From contig NC_079887.1 in the NCBI RefSeq assembly GCF_029227915.1, positions 22,999,650-23,063,649 of the forward strand: DNA of 64,000 nucleotides, in the 5' to 3' direction. Both the position numbers and the translations under genes were made by a program. The notes under the pieces were generated by a model. The model did not search any database, was not told the origin of the DNA, and saw only the letters and a program-made list of their open reading frames with translations. The stretch's first letter is position 1; every line of letters starts with the position of its first letter. Positions 21,102 to 32,500 of this stretch are shown here, piece after piece. The stretch is from Hydractinia symbiolongicarpus (lineage: Eukaryota; Cnidaria; Hydrozoa; Anthoathecata; Hydractiniidae).

Positions 21102-22314
21102 TTATTTATATATTGATACTTTTGGAAACATGATTGTTTGACTATTTTATTTATATTTTTTCTGAGTATGTCAGACATTTTTTCCATTACGCTTTTTCAA
21201 CATAGAAGTTGTTTTGTTATTAGTGCCTTGTCTTTTGAGTCACATCTTTTGCAAATATTTTTAGTGGAGTACGATTTTGACTTTGATTTGAAACATTTTT
21301 TTGAAAACATCAAATCTTAGAAAATAATTGAGATTAAAAAAATTTAGGATTGCTACTTTATTATTGCTATGTAATTTTTATTTATGTCATCGGGAAATTA
21401 CAACTATTACGGAATTTCTTTTATCTTCATTTCGAATGGATCCGCCATACGTGAATAAATATTACAGTTTTGTTTTGCTTTTTTACATACTCACTTCGCG
21501 ATATGTAGAACAACCCTGGGGACAAGTTTCATTATATTCCCAACAAGAATTCATGCGAAGGAGTGTCGAAATTAATATTCGCTATTCGGGACTATGTTGA
21601 TTTAAAAAAAGAACGTGACAAAGGCCTCTTGGTGTAAGGGTGTATACAAACCACAATAAAACATACCCGATACCCGTGTGAGATGTAAAACTTGTTTGCA
21701 AAGAGAGTTCGATACCCGTGTGAGATATAAAACTTGTTTGCAAAAAATTTAATCAAATGGAATAATCAAAAAGTGAGTTGATTTCATCAGGCCACAGTCA
21801 GGCATAGAGCATCCGATGCGGCAATCCTAGGTCCGAGGTTGCGGTCAGCTTTAAGTAGCGATTCTCGCGTAAGAATATTTGCGTCGGTAATTATGCACGC
21901 GCAACTTATTTTTCAGGGTCCCTCCAGCTGATAAAAAGCATGTTGTTTCATACCATCTTGATTAGCCTATCCATCGACCATTTCTCCGCGTTTTTATGAT
22001 CTATTAAATTTCTAGCAAAGCGCGCAGAGTTTTGATCTCGCAGCATTATTCAGTTTAACGCTTGCCAATGTGCATAACTGAACAAAGAAGTAGCACAAAA
22101 AAAAGAAATGAGAGTGAAGTTCACAAATCTTGGCAAAAATTTAGATTTAAAATAAACAGCTTCAGCGAGATTGAATCCTTACTCAATCCGAAAAAAACCC
22201 TTAAAATAGTACAAACATAATAAGGGTATGATTATTTTACTAAGAAACACAGTTATATACATGGAAAAGATATATAGAAATTAAAACAAGTTATAGGTAA
22301 AAATGTTATGACAA

Positions 22315-24105
22315 TTAGTTAAGTTTTTTTCTCATTGCTGGTTCACCTTTTTTAGATAAGACTACAGTCAACTTCTCTTTTTTCTCCGATGCTAGAGAAG
22401 CAAGTTTGCGTCGAACTACTTGTATATATGCAGTGACATATGCTTTTGCTCTGATGTCACACCATTTTTTAATGATCTGAGCTTTGAGAATTTTCGATAA
22501 CTTCTCATTTCCAAGATACCGTGAAAGTATGACCCAGGCTTGATCAATTAAAGAGTCCTTCATAAGTTCATTTTCGAAAAGTTCCCGTATATCTTCTCCT
22601 TTATATTTTTTCAACATGTTCAAATTTAAAACTTTTCTAATAACGTTTTCAATTCTTCTGCAAAAAATAAACATGTCATCATTGACTTTTATCAGGTATC
22701 CTCTGCTGACTTGGTCCACCCAAGATCTTGTATAATCCAGAAAACTATATACCTGCAGTTTATCATCACCTGAAACTTTCAATGAGTTCAGAAACTGCAA
22801 TGCAGCCACAGCAACAACTTTGTTTTTCGAATCTGCTAATCTTTGGTATTTTTTACGTAGCGAGAAAATTATGTATCCTGAAACATAATACAGAACAGTT
22901 TGTTCCTCAGTTGTGAGTTTCAAGTCAAGACTTTTTTCGACATGTCGATTTTTGTTTTCATGAGCTACTAGTATTTTTATTAACTCCATAACAAATTTCT
23001 GCAACAACATAGAGAATTCTTGACTGTCAATGCAGTATCCTTTAGGTAATACATGTTTCCAATGTTGTCTGAATTTATCGTCTTGTGCAAGTTCATGCAC
23101 TTTTCTCCAAAGAGATTCTTTTCCTGAACCAGTCAGTAGGTTAGATTTTTGCAATTCTTTAAATATGCGACACACTACATTTTCAGAAATAATGTCCAAA
23201 ACATCACTCCCAGCATTCAAAATTGAGTTGGCTAATTCTTTGACACGATTTCCAGGTGTTTTGAATCCTTTCACAACAATGTTATTGATTGGGTCTTTTG
23301 AAATTTTAACCATAGCATCACGAACAAAATTCATTTTTTCTTGCTGCAGCTCATGATCGGTGATGGATAAAGATTCTAAAAGGGTGCAAAAAAAAAGGTT
23401 TATACCACCAGTTCACAATATTTTGCTCTATATATAGCAAAAAAAAATTCCTTATGTTCTCAGAGTTCATGAATGAATACTTACGATTCGATTTTGATTT
23501 AACTTGTTTTGTGGAAATTGTTGTAGTTGATTTATTTTTTGAGTCATCAAGAGTTTTTCTTGCCACTGTTGTTGTTTCTGGATCTATTATTGGAATACAG
23601 AGTTGACATCAGAACACAGTTGTGATAACAAAACAAGACAACAACAACAAAAAGCATATCAAATGATGATAATACAATAGCTTTTCTATGAAATCTACAT
23701 GCAGAGTCAAAAAACAAAACATTATAGCTAGCTAGCTAATGGTGTTTTAAAGAAAACATGACTTTATTAAACTGAAGCATTACCTGTTGGCTTTTTACAT
23801 ATCAGAGTATGTTTCTTGTAGTAAGCTTCTTTAAAATACTGTTTTTTGCACTTGCTGCACACAAACTTCACATTTTTGGTACTGTTGTTATCAACCACCA
23901 TGTCCACATCTTCTTCATCAACGAATACTATTTGAGGAATACCCAAATATCCAGCATCTACTTCATTTTCTTCTTCCAACAGATCTTCCACAAACGATAC
24001 TTCCACCTCACAACTTTCGTAAACAGTAAAATCTGACAACATTTCTTCCGTCACAAAAAAGTCATCATCCAATTCTATTATATTTTTAACGTCTTCGCCT
24101 GCCAT
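22315..24105 (-). CDS. Zinc-finger companion protein of P2 (three exons)
   Basis: Exons on the minus strand are 24105-23784, 23583-23485 and 23375-22315, all in phase, giving 493 residues. The start is ATG 24105 (MAGEDVKNIIELDDDFF), preferred over an upstream ATG. Like the P1 companion it has an acidic N-terminus, one finger (KFVCSKCKKQYFKEAYYKKH) near residue 105, and a helical C-terminal part with LYYVSGYIIFSLRKKY, the YxxGYI motif of transposase C-termini. It ends basic (KKGEPAMRKKLN). Overall similarity to the P1 protein is low but the order of parts is identical, so I infer a conserved second gene. It may help end binding or supply a missing transposase subdomain. The frame is intact although the transposase beside it is not. 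Confidence 0.75.
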
Positions 24106-24369
24106 TTCGCTTCTTGCTTGTTTATGATATGTAAAAACGACAAATTTATCAACTAACAAGCATTTACCGCTGAGAGAAAAATAGCCGCGGGCTCATAATT
24201 TATGCAAATAGTAACAAAAGACAACGGCTAATTTATTAATTTAAGCGCGAGATTTCAAATTTTGATTGACAGAATTCGATGTAAGAACAATAGAGAAAAG
24301 TAAACATGAGACACGGATGATTTCAATAGAAATAAAAGAGTTCTCTCTCCTTCTTTTTAAACCTCCTTG

Positions 24370-24376
24370 GTTTGTT
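24370..24376. repeat. 7-bp target-site duplication of P2 (right)
   Basis: GTTTGTT, exact copy of 18167-18173. Confidence 0.85.
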
Positions 24377-24949
24377 GTAGCTAATTTTGTGTACACTCTT
24401 ATTTTTAGAGTTATTGTTTCTATTAGAGAGCAAAATACCTGGTATCTCTCCCTCCCTCCTGTCAGAAAAGAGCTTAGCTAGCTTTAGCCCCACTCACAAC
24501 TTTTGTTTCTGAAAGCTGCCTCTCTATGACTTGCGCCAGCCCTTTTTTCTGCACTACAGTCAGTAATTCAGAGGTAAGTAGCAATTCTCAGGGGTAGCTA
24601 TCCTCTTCCTAGCTATTTAAAAAAACTAATAAACTGACGATATTGCCCTCTTCTCCCAAAACGGGGAAGACAGCAATTAATGAAACTCATGTTAATTTGA
24701 TGTAATGTAAAATAATGTTATGATCATTTTTAGATTAAAATATTCATTACTCAATAATGGATGGAACGGGGAAGGATCACTGGTGCAGTTTTTTAAATGA
24801 GTTATCATTGCTGATACAAAACATTGAAAACAAACTGCTATTACTGGTTTAATAACTCAACGATCTAATAACAACTGAAGTCATCACAACTTTGATAGCA
24901 CAGTTCAGGCTTGTGTATTAAGAACTTGATAGACGGTCTTATAATGTGT

Positions 24950-25186
24950 CACCACATCTTGCATTGTATGCAAGTGGTCGGGACCAGACTATTACAGGGC
25001 CTGGAAGACCTAAATATTGCATAAGTGAAGACACTTGTTCATTTTCGTGAGTTAAGATATTCTTGGAAACAAATTTCTGCTATGCAACTTGTATCAAGGT
25101 GGACGGTGTACAGGAGGGTACAGGAAATGGGAATCAAAGAAGTTACAGGCTATACAAATCTTTCAGATGATGAATTAGTGGATTAA
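24950..25186 (+). pseudogene. Remnant of an rve integrase N-terminus
   Basis: The translation gives LALYASGRDQTITGPGRPKY, then after a frame break HFRELRYSWKQISAMQLVSR, then WTVYRRVQEMGIKEVTGYTN and LSDDELVD before a stop. GRPKY followed by a helix-turn-helix with WTVYRRxxE and LSDDEL is the usual N-terminus of the integrases carried by IH-type elements. No catalytic domain follows, so this is a decayed fifth trace of that family in the window. Confidence 0.6.
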
Positions 25187-25230
25187 TTGAAATTCAACAA
25201 CACCATACATAACAAGATATTCGCAAGGAG

Positions 25231-25749
25231 TTGTTGGCCATCTTTAAAGTTAAATACCCACTTATGGTAGAAAACAACTTTCATTTTATTAAAAGAGAAG
25301 AAAATACCATCAGTTCTCCTTTAACTGGTGAAAATTTCAATTGGAACTTTGATGCAGTTAAAGCACTTATAGGTCAGGGAAAGTTGTGCTGCAGGCTAAA
25401 GGTTGATCTTATCACACTTATTGATTACGAAAAGACAAATGATGATGATGATCTTTCAACCAGTCCATTGCTCCCTCTGGTAATTAAATCACCATTTGAA
25501 GAAATTTACTGTATTGCTAGTCAAGAAACTAAGCCAAGTTGTAAAAGTAAAACTTCTGCATTGGACCTTTCTATGAAAGCTTCTAGCAAATGCGTATGTA
25601 ATTATTCTAAATCAGAAAAAATGATTTCTGATTTCCAAAATATTTCTGATGATGGATCATTTGCATCTGGTTCTAAAATGTTTAGTTCTCAAGAGAAGAT
25701 CCAAAAACTGTCTGAATTGTTTCTTGATAAATCATTATCACATTTATAG
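25231..25749 (+). CDS. Unknown open frame, 172 codons
   Basis: The frame is open from a TTG-type codon at 25231 to the stop at 25749. The product is rich in Ser, Lys and Asp, with DYEKTNDDDDLSTSP in the middle and a CVCNYSKSEK motif, and no recognisable domain, signal peptide or membrane segment. It lies between the integrase remnant and a CR1-like retrotransposon. It could be an exon of a transposon protein (HECT-type N-terminus is a guess) or of a host gene. Confidence 0.3.
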   Translation: MLAIFKVKYPLMVENNFHFIKREENTISSPLTGENFNWNFDAVKALIGQGKLCCRLKVDLITLIDYEKTNDDDDLSTSPLLPLVIKSPFEEIYCIASQETKPSCKSKTSALDLSMKASSKCVCNYSKSEKMISDFQNISDDGSFASGSKMFSSQEKIQKLSELFLDKSLSHL

Positions 25750-25984
25750 AACTCTTTGAAGAGTAATCAAGATTCAATTGAAGAAACTGTGATTATGTTG
25801 TCAGAGAAAGGGCCAACTCTTTCTCAGCAATTGGAATATTTGTCAGCGACAATGTGCAATGAAAAATAAAAATAAAATTGATTATGAGGATCTCCTTAAT
25901 GATGCTCTGTGTTATTACAAAGATCCAGACCTTAACATTCGTAGCAAAATCAGAGTGCAATACAGAGGAACTGTCTATCGCAAC

Positions 25985-28056
25985 CAAATGTTAACGCTGC
26001 TTGGGATTTATTTAAGAGTTATGTTATTAAATAATTGATATTCATGCACCTTTAATTGAAAAGAAAATTCGTGGCAAGGATAACCCATGGATGACGAAAG
26101 AAATTAAACTTAAAATGAATGCTCGTGACTATTATCTCCGAGGGGCGAAACGTACTAATGCGGAAATCGATTGGTCCGCTCATAAACGTATGCGTAATAA
26201 TGTAACAAACGCTATACGTCATGCCAAATCTAACTTTGTACATGTTTTTAAAGAAAACATACATCATTCAAAGCAATTCTGGAACCAAATCAAAAAATGT
26301 TATCCCTCAAAGGAAAAGGAAAGCCCGAGTAGATCATTTAAAATTAATGATTTTATCGTAACAGATAAAAAGCGTATTGCTGATAATTTCTGTCCCTTTT
26401 TCTCAACTATTGGTTCCTCTTTATCGAAGAAGATACCTTCAATTTCGAACTCTACATGGAAAACGTTTCTATGTCAAAGCTACCTTAGATGCGTGAACCT
26501 TTAAAAAGTGACTTTTAAGTTCAGTCCAGTTTTTGTTGACGATGTTTTACCGATTCTGAAATCAATAAGAAGATCAAAAGCATCTGGTGTTGATGACATT
26601 CCAAGTTCGTTGGTCAAGGATGCCGCTGAAGAACTTGCACCACCGATATCATTCTTGATAAATTGGAGTTTTAAAGTAGGAACTTTTCCTACAGCTGAAA
26701 AAACTGCAAAAGTAACACCATTGTATAAATCTTCAGGAAAAAGGAACTCTTTTGACAACTATAGACCGATATCTGTCCTGAATGTTATATCCAAAGTTAT
26801 AGAAAAAATTGCCTGTCATCAAATTACAGACCATTTAGAGAACAATAACCTACTTAGTTCTTGCCAATATGGGTTTCGTCGCAATCGATCTACACAACAT
26901 GCGGTTTCAAAATTGGTTGATCACATTCGACACAACATTGACGGAGGTAAATATACTGGTGTTCTTTATATGGACTTTTCGAAAGCATTCGACACCGTCA
27001 ATCATTCATGCTTATTGCAAAAGTTACCTTACTATGGAATAAATGGAGTTGAACTTGAATGGTTCAGTAACTACTTGTTTAATCAAAAACAACTTGTCGT
27101 GTATGAAGGAGTATATTCCAATGTAGAAAGTATAACACATGGTGGTTCCATTCTTGGACCCTTTGTTTCTTATCTTAGTTAATGACCTCCGGTTCCAGCT
27201 TACCATATGTTCCTTGTTGATGTATGCTGATGACACTGTACTATATTTTTCCGACAAATTATCATCCAACATCGAGAAACTTATAAATGAAGAAGCTGAA
27301 ATTGTTCAAAGATGGGTGAACGACAATTGTTTGCTACTTAACCTTAAAAAAGGAAAAACTGAATTTGTATTATATATGGTTCCCGTCCATCCAAACAACC
27401 AAATTGTTTGATCAATATTAATACTGTAGAATTGAACCGACCTGAATCGTACCAATATCTTGGAGTAACATTAAGATCAACATTTGAATTTGAATTTTCA
27501 TTATAATTCGGTTTACAAGAGAATATGCTCACGTGTTACATTGCTCAGTCGAATTCGTTATACTTTACCACCAACGGTGGCAGAAACTATCTACAAATCG
27601 ATGATAAATCCACTGATTCATTATTGCTACCCTCTATTTTCTGGCTTGAACTTAACCTGGAAAATTAAGTTTCAAGCGCAACAAAATAGAGCAAAAAGGA
27701 TCATTGGCACAGATTCTGCAATGTCCTGGCCGGAAATTGATCTACAAAGAAATCGAAAAATGGTAACCGATGTATTTAAATCGATTCACAGCCTGGAACC
27801 AATTCAAAATGTTCAATACGAATTTATAGAACATCGAATCAACACACGTGGTAACAAATCGTTACTCAGAGTACCACGTGTTCGAACCGAAGCTGGTCGC
27901 AAAACCACTTGTTATCAAGGAACCTTGCTGTTCAATAAACTTGATTTACCTTTGAGAAACGAAAAGTCATTTATTATTTTTAAAAGAAATATCAACGTAG
28001 TTAATTTGTCTCTTTCCTCAAACCTTGTTTGTCTCATGCTATTTGATCCAATTTGA
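25985..28056 (+). pseudogene. CR1-like non-LTR retrotransposon, reverse transcriptase region
   Basis: The reading begins in the linker after the endonuclease (NPWMTKEIKLKMNARDYYLR), then the RT: SIRRSKASGVDDIPSSLVKD, YRPISVLNVISKVIEKI, GFRRNRSTQHAV, catalytic LYMDFSKAFDTVNH, then SILGP and the catalytic LLMYADDTVLYFS. A C-terminal part with RIRYTLPPTVAETIYKSM and the usual tail follows to 28056. Frame breaks occur near 26503, 27139-27180, 27410 and 27480, so it is dead. The endonuclease and ORF1 are absent (5' truncation). It belongs to the CR1/L2/Jockey-type group that copies RNA at a nicked target. Confidence 0.85.
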
Positions 28057-28400
28057 ATCACTTTTGTATCCTGATTGCCTTTCATTTTGTTCTAAGTTTC
28101 TCTCTTTATTGATTTTGTTGCCTGAGAATGTTTTGACTTAGCAGTGTAGTAATTTATATGTATATATTTTTCTGGTCATTCTATTAGTATCGTTACTATG
28201 TATATTTTGTTTTGATTTTTGGTTTTCTTGCATTGTTTAATTTCTTTCCTCCATAACTTTGTTTGTCTCATGCTATTTGATCCAATTTGAATCACTTTTG
28301 TATCCTAATTGCCTTTCATTTTGTTCTAGGATTCTCTCTCTATTGATTTTGTTGCCTGTGTGTGAGTGTTTTGACTAAGCAGTGTAAAATAATTTTCGTG
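28019..28400. repeat. Duplicated tail of the CR1-like element
   Basis: A block of about 130 bp beginning TGTTTGTCTCATGCTATTTG occurs at 28026 and again at 28260, 234 bp apart, with few differences. It lies in the 3' untranslated part. Confidence 0.85.
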
Positions 28401-28830
28401 CTATCCCATTCTTACGTCATCAGTGTACCAGTTTGCTTTTTTCCATCTCACCTATCTAATTAATTTATTTATTTTCGATTACCTTATTTATTTATTTGTT
28501 TTTGTATAATATGTATAGAAAAAAAAATTACCTAAATTATTACCTATTTTAAAATTTCATTTATTACTATTTTTTATTTTAACAGGTCCTACATTGATAC
28601 CAGGATTGTAAATATTTCTGACGTAGTCAACCTGTAAAATTATAATTGTTAATAATAATTGTTAATAATTAATAATAATGTGTTTTTTTGGAGAAATAAT
28701 TGCACATTAGTAACTTCCGAAGTACTGTTGCAAAGAGAATTTTTGAATTTTGACCTATTTGGTTTACACTTATTGAAGATGTTGGATACATTGTGTAATT
28801 AATTTTACTTGCCGGTTTAACTACTGATTC
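28401..28830. other. No recognisable gene
   Basis: AT-rich sequence between the CR1-like tail and IH1; TAATAATAATTGTT repeats near 28640 and nothing else seen. Confidence 0.6.
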
Positions 28831-28836
28831 TTGTCT
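28831..28836. repeat. 6-bp target-site duplication of IH1 (left)
   Basis: TTGTCT before the left TIR; repeated exactly at 38271-38276. Confidence 0.85.
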
Positions 28837-29590
28837 TACGATGGCCCTGAGGTGTCACTGGGTCCTTCCCAATTTTCACTCAGACCTTCCCAATTTTTAA
28901 CTCAGACCATCTCATTTTCAACCAGACCTTCTTTGATTTCACAGCGCCGAGGACCTACAAAAACTTTCAAAGTTAGACCCAGACTGTTTGAATGCCGGAA
29001 CAGCTGGAGGAGAATCGCGATGTAAAAATGGTAGACATACAAATATAAACACACGTGAAGGGAACAGCAGAAAGGGATTTTTAGCAAATAGATAATGGTT
29101 GGTGAAAATAGGAGGAATACAGAAGCAAGATTAAGTGGTTTAATACTTAAAATCAGGAGGAAGGGAGAAAATGAACGAAAAGTTGAAGAAAGGAAGGTAT
29201 TTTTTTACTCTAATCTAAGTATACTACCAAGCTTTTGGTATTTGCATGTCGTCATGAATTTATAGCACAAGTCAAGTAGGTTTGCATGTCTGAAATTCTC
29301 CTTATATTATGTAGCTATAGGGTGACTAATAGCTTAAGTCTGTAACAAGTGTATCAGGCGAAAAAACGTGAAAAATTAACTCGCAGGTATCTAGCTACCA
29401 CAAAATTGTAAGCTTTTGATCCTTTTTTAAACAAATTTTATTGCAATGTAGCTATATGGAGAACTTCTTGACGTTCTAGGTTCATGTTCGGTGGAAAAGA
29501 TTCGATGTTGAAAAAGGCCGTGCTGTTATTGTGTCTCAAAAAAAACGGTGGTGGTTATAGGTTCATAATGGTGGAGGACAACATAAGCGT

Positions 29591-32500
29591 TGGAGTGACT
29601 TAGACAGTGCTGTGCATAGCAAGCTAAAGGCTTGTACCAATCTATCCATTTCTGAGAAAGTTAAAACACTCGAAACTTTAATTTACGAAGACGCTTCAAA
29701 AATATTTGGTTGCCGCTCCTCAAATAAAACAAAAAACATTGCCAGTATTAACAGGCGTACAATACGTTCCATTAATCTGGTTAAGGAGAAAAATGTTCTG
29801 TTAGCGCAGATTGCCTCATCAACCATCAAGGAGGAACTAACTGCCTTGCAAGAACTGTTGCAACAAGTTAGAATAAAAATAAGGGTGATGCGTCGAGGTG
29901 AGAAACGAAGAAGAAGAAAGTGGAGCTTTAAGAACGCCCAAAAGGTTTTTAGGAATGATCCCTACAAAGCAGGAAAGGACCTGCTTAACCCTAAATCAGA
30001 TATTCGTCTTTGTGTTGAACAGTCTGTTCTGGACAACCATAAATTATCTAGCTTATCTGATAATTTTCACGACTCTTCTCTTCCCCTTCTTCCAGGTCTT
30101 CCACCACCTCCGCAGATCAAGAAAGCTTTCTCAGCCACATCTTTCAAATTTTCTGATTTCGCAAGTGTTTTATATACGCGTAGGAACGCCTCAGCTCCTG
30201 GGCTAAATGGCATATCTTACAAAGTGTACAAAAAATGTACGAAAATTTCATCCTTCTTGTTTAATGTATTTAAGTGTGGTTTAAAAAATTGTGTTGTGCC
30301 TCTTCAATGGCGTCATGCCAAAGAAATTTACATTCCCAAATCCAAAACTCCTGTACCATCTAACCTAAAAGATTTTCGACCTATAGCCCTCCTAAATGTC
30401 GAAGGAAAATTATTTTTTAGTATTTTTTCAAGGCGACTAGAAACACATGTCATCCATAACAATAAGTTTATTAACACGTCTGTTCAAAAGGGGTGCATGG
30501 CGAATGTTCCTGGCTGTTGGGAACACATGTCGTCAATCTGGGCAGCTTTAAAAGATGCACGCTCTGCAAGAACTGATCTTGCCACCATTTGGTTGGATAT
30601 CGCAAGTGCGTATCCCTCAATACCGCACAGATTAATCTTTTTTGCTTTGGAAAGGTATGGTATATCTCCTAGTTGGATTGCCATTGTAAAGGGTTACTAT
30701 TCTGGGCTGTACAGCAAATCATTCTCTAAATCTGCTCCAAGCAATTGGCACCAGCACTTCAGGGGCATCTTCGCTGGCTGCACCCTGTCTATCGTCTTGT
30801 TTTTATCAGGCATAAATGTTATTTTGGAGTATACGCTGGCAACATCTGTGTCATGCTACATCACCTCTAACAGAGTATCCTTACCTTTAATAAGGGCTTT
30901 TATGGACGACATAAACATCATGTCTTCTTCTGTTGCTGGAACACAAGTACTCCTTAACAGGTGCACCACAGCTCTAAGTTGGGCCAATATGACATTTCGC
31001 GCTGAAAAATCCCGTAGTTTTGTGATCATCAAGGGAAGATCTATCAATAGCACCCCTTTTAGTGTAAGTAGCCCTGAAAACGACATTGATTTCTCACAGT
31101 ATATCCCATCTATTCATGCCTCGCCAGTGCGATTTTTAGGCCGGATTATTGATTGTTCTATCTCAGACAGGAAGTCCATCAACGAATTGGAGGAAAAGCT
31201 GATAGAAGGGCTTGGTGTCATTAATAAGTCCTTATACACTGGAGCGCAAAAACTTTGGATCTTGCAACATCTTTTGATCCCGCGAATTCAGTGGCCACTG
31301 TTAATATACGAGGTCTCGATGTCTGTTGCTGGGCGCCTAGAGCAAAAGGTTTCAGTGTTCATACGAAAATGGCTGAACTTACACCGTTCCATCACAAACA
31401 TTTCCCTATATGCTGACTCCTCTCCTTGCCCTCTGCCCATTAAGAGCCTCACTTCTATTTTAAAATCCGCAAAGATTAGCGGCCACCTACTTTTGCGTCA
31501 CTCCAAAGATCCGATTCTGTCAACACTCGATCCATCTTTAAAGGCAGGTTCTTGGAAGGTGAGCGATGCAGTTAACATAGCTGAGGGTGAATTAAAGTAC
31601 AAGACCATAAGGGGTCCTGTACAGCGTGGACGAACCGGTCTTGGCATTTGTAAAGTGGAAGTAATACAACCAAAAACCACTCACAAGTACAGAAAGTTAA
31701 TCGCAAAAACATCGGCTGAGATTGACGAGGAAAGCTATCTATCTAAGGCACTGCAACTTCAGGTGCAGGGCCAATGGACAAGATGGGAGAACTACGTAAA
31801 GTTTGATCTTTCATGGAAGAACATCCTAGCAACTCCTCCTAATCTCTTATCTTTCTGCCTGCAATCCACTTACGATGTTCTGCCATCACCAAGTAACCTA
31901 AGGAGGTGGAAAATAAATACAGAACCATCATGTTTCCTATGTCACAAAGAAATTTGCACTTCTGCTCACATTCTTGGTGCTTGTAAAACTGCTCTTTCCC
32001 AGGGTAGATATACCTTTAGACACGATTCTGTACTTACCCATTTGGTAGAAACTTTGAAAAAGTTCATTTTTGAGCTTCCTTCTGAACCTCCTAAAAATTG
32101 TCAAAAAATAACCTTTCTGAGAGCCGTGTCAAAGGCACATACAAAATCTAAAGTGTCAGGTATACTGCACCTTACCAAAGATTGGAAGATTGTTGCTGAC
32201 ACACACTCGAACTATGTGTTTCCTAGCCATATTGCCATTTCTGAGCTTAAACCGGACATTGTGTTATATTCAAATGACCTTAAGCGCGTTATTATTGTAG
32301 AACTCACTTGCCCATGTGAGGAAAACATGAATGCTTGGCACTCCACAAAAGTTGCCAAATATTCCTGTTTAATGAATGTGATTATGGTTAATGGCTGGCA
32401 AGTTGATTTCTTCGCAGTGGAAGTAGGAGCAAGAGGATATTGTGCAAGAACCACCACTGCCTGTTTAAAAAGAATGGGTTTCACCAACAAACTTGCTTAT

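Larger units (their letters stand above)
18174..24369. mobile_element. P-like DNA transposon P2
   Basis: A 6.2-kb element with perfect 32-bp TIRs (18174-18205 and 24338-24369) beginning CAAGGAGGTTTAAAAAG, flanked by the 7-bp direct repeat GTTTGTT. An internal 11-bp inverted repeat ATCCGTGTCTC lies at 18265-18275 and, inverted, at 24308-24318; Drosophila P elements likewise carry 31-bp ends plus an 11-bp internal pair. Gene plan is as in P1: transposase on plus, companion on minus, convergent. The transposase is internally deleted, so P2 would need help to move. The gap 21102-22314 holds AT-rich DNA and a 2 x 37-bp repeat (21669-21745, CCCGTGTGAGAT units). Confidence 0.9.

Noticed and set aside
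21138-21600. Two short hydrophobic frames inside P2
   Set aside because: T-rich sequence gives Phe/Leu/Ile-rich frames by chance; absent from P1.
29095-29196. First exon of the RT-USP retrotransposon spliced to 29561
   Set aside because: Splicing phase fits, but the exon text and the segment after 29480 match the N-terminus of the IH2 HECT gene, so they belong to the interrupted HECT gene; the retrotransposon is 5'-truncated instead.
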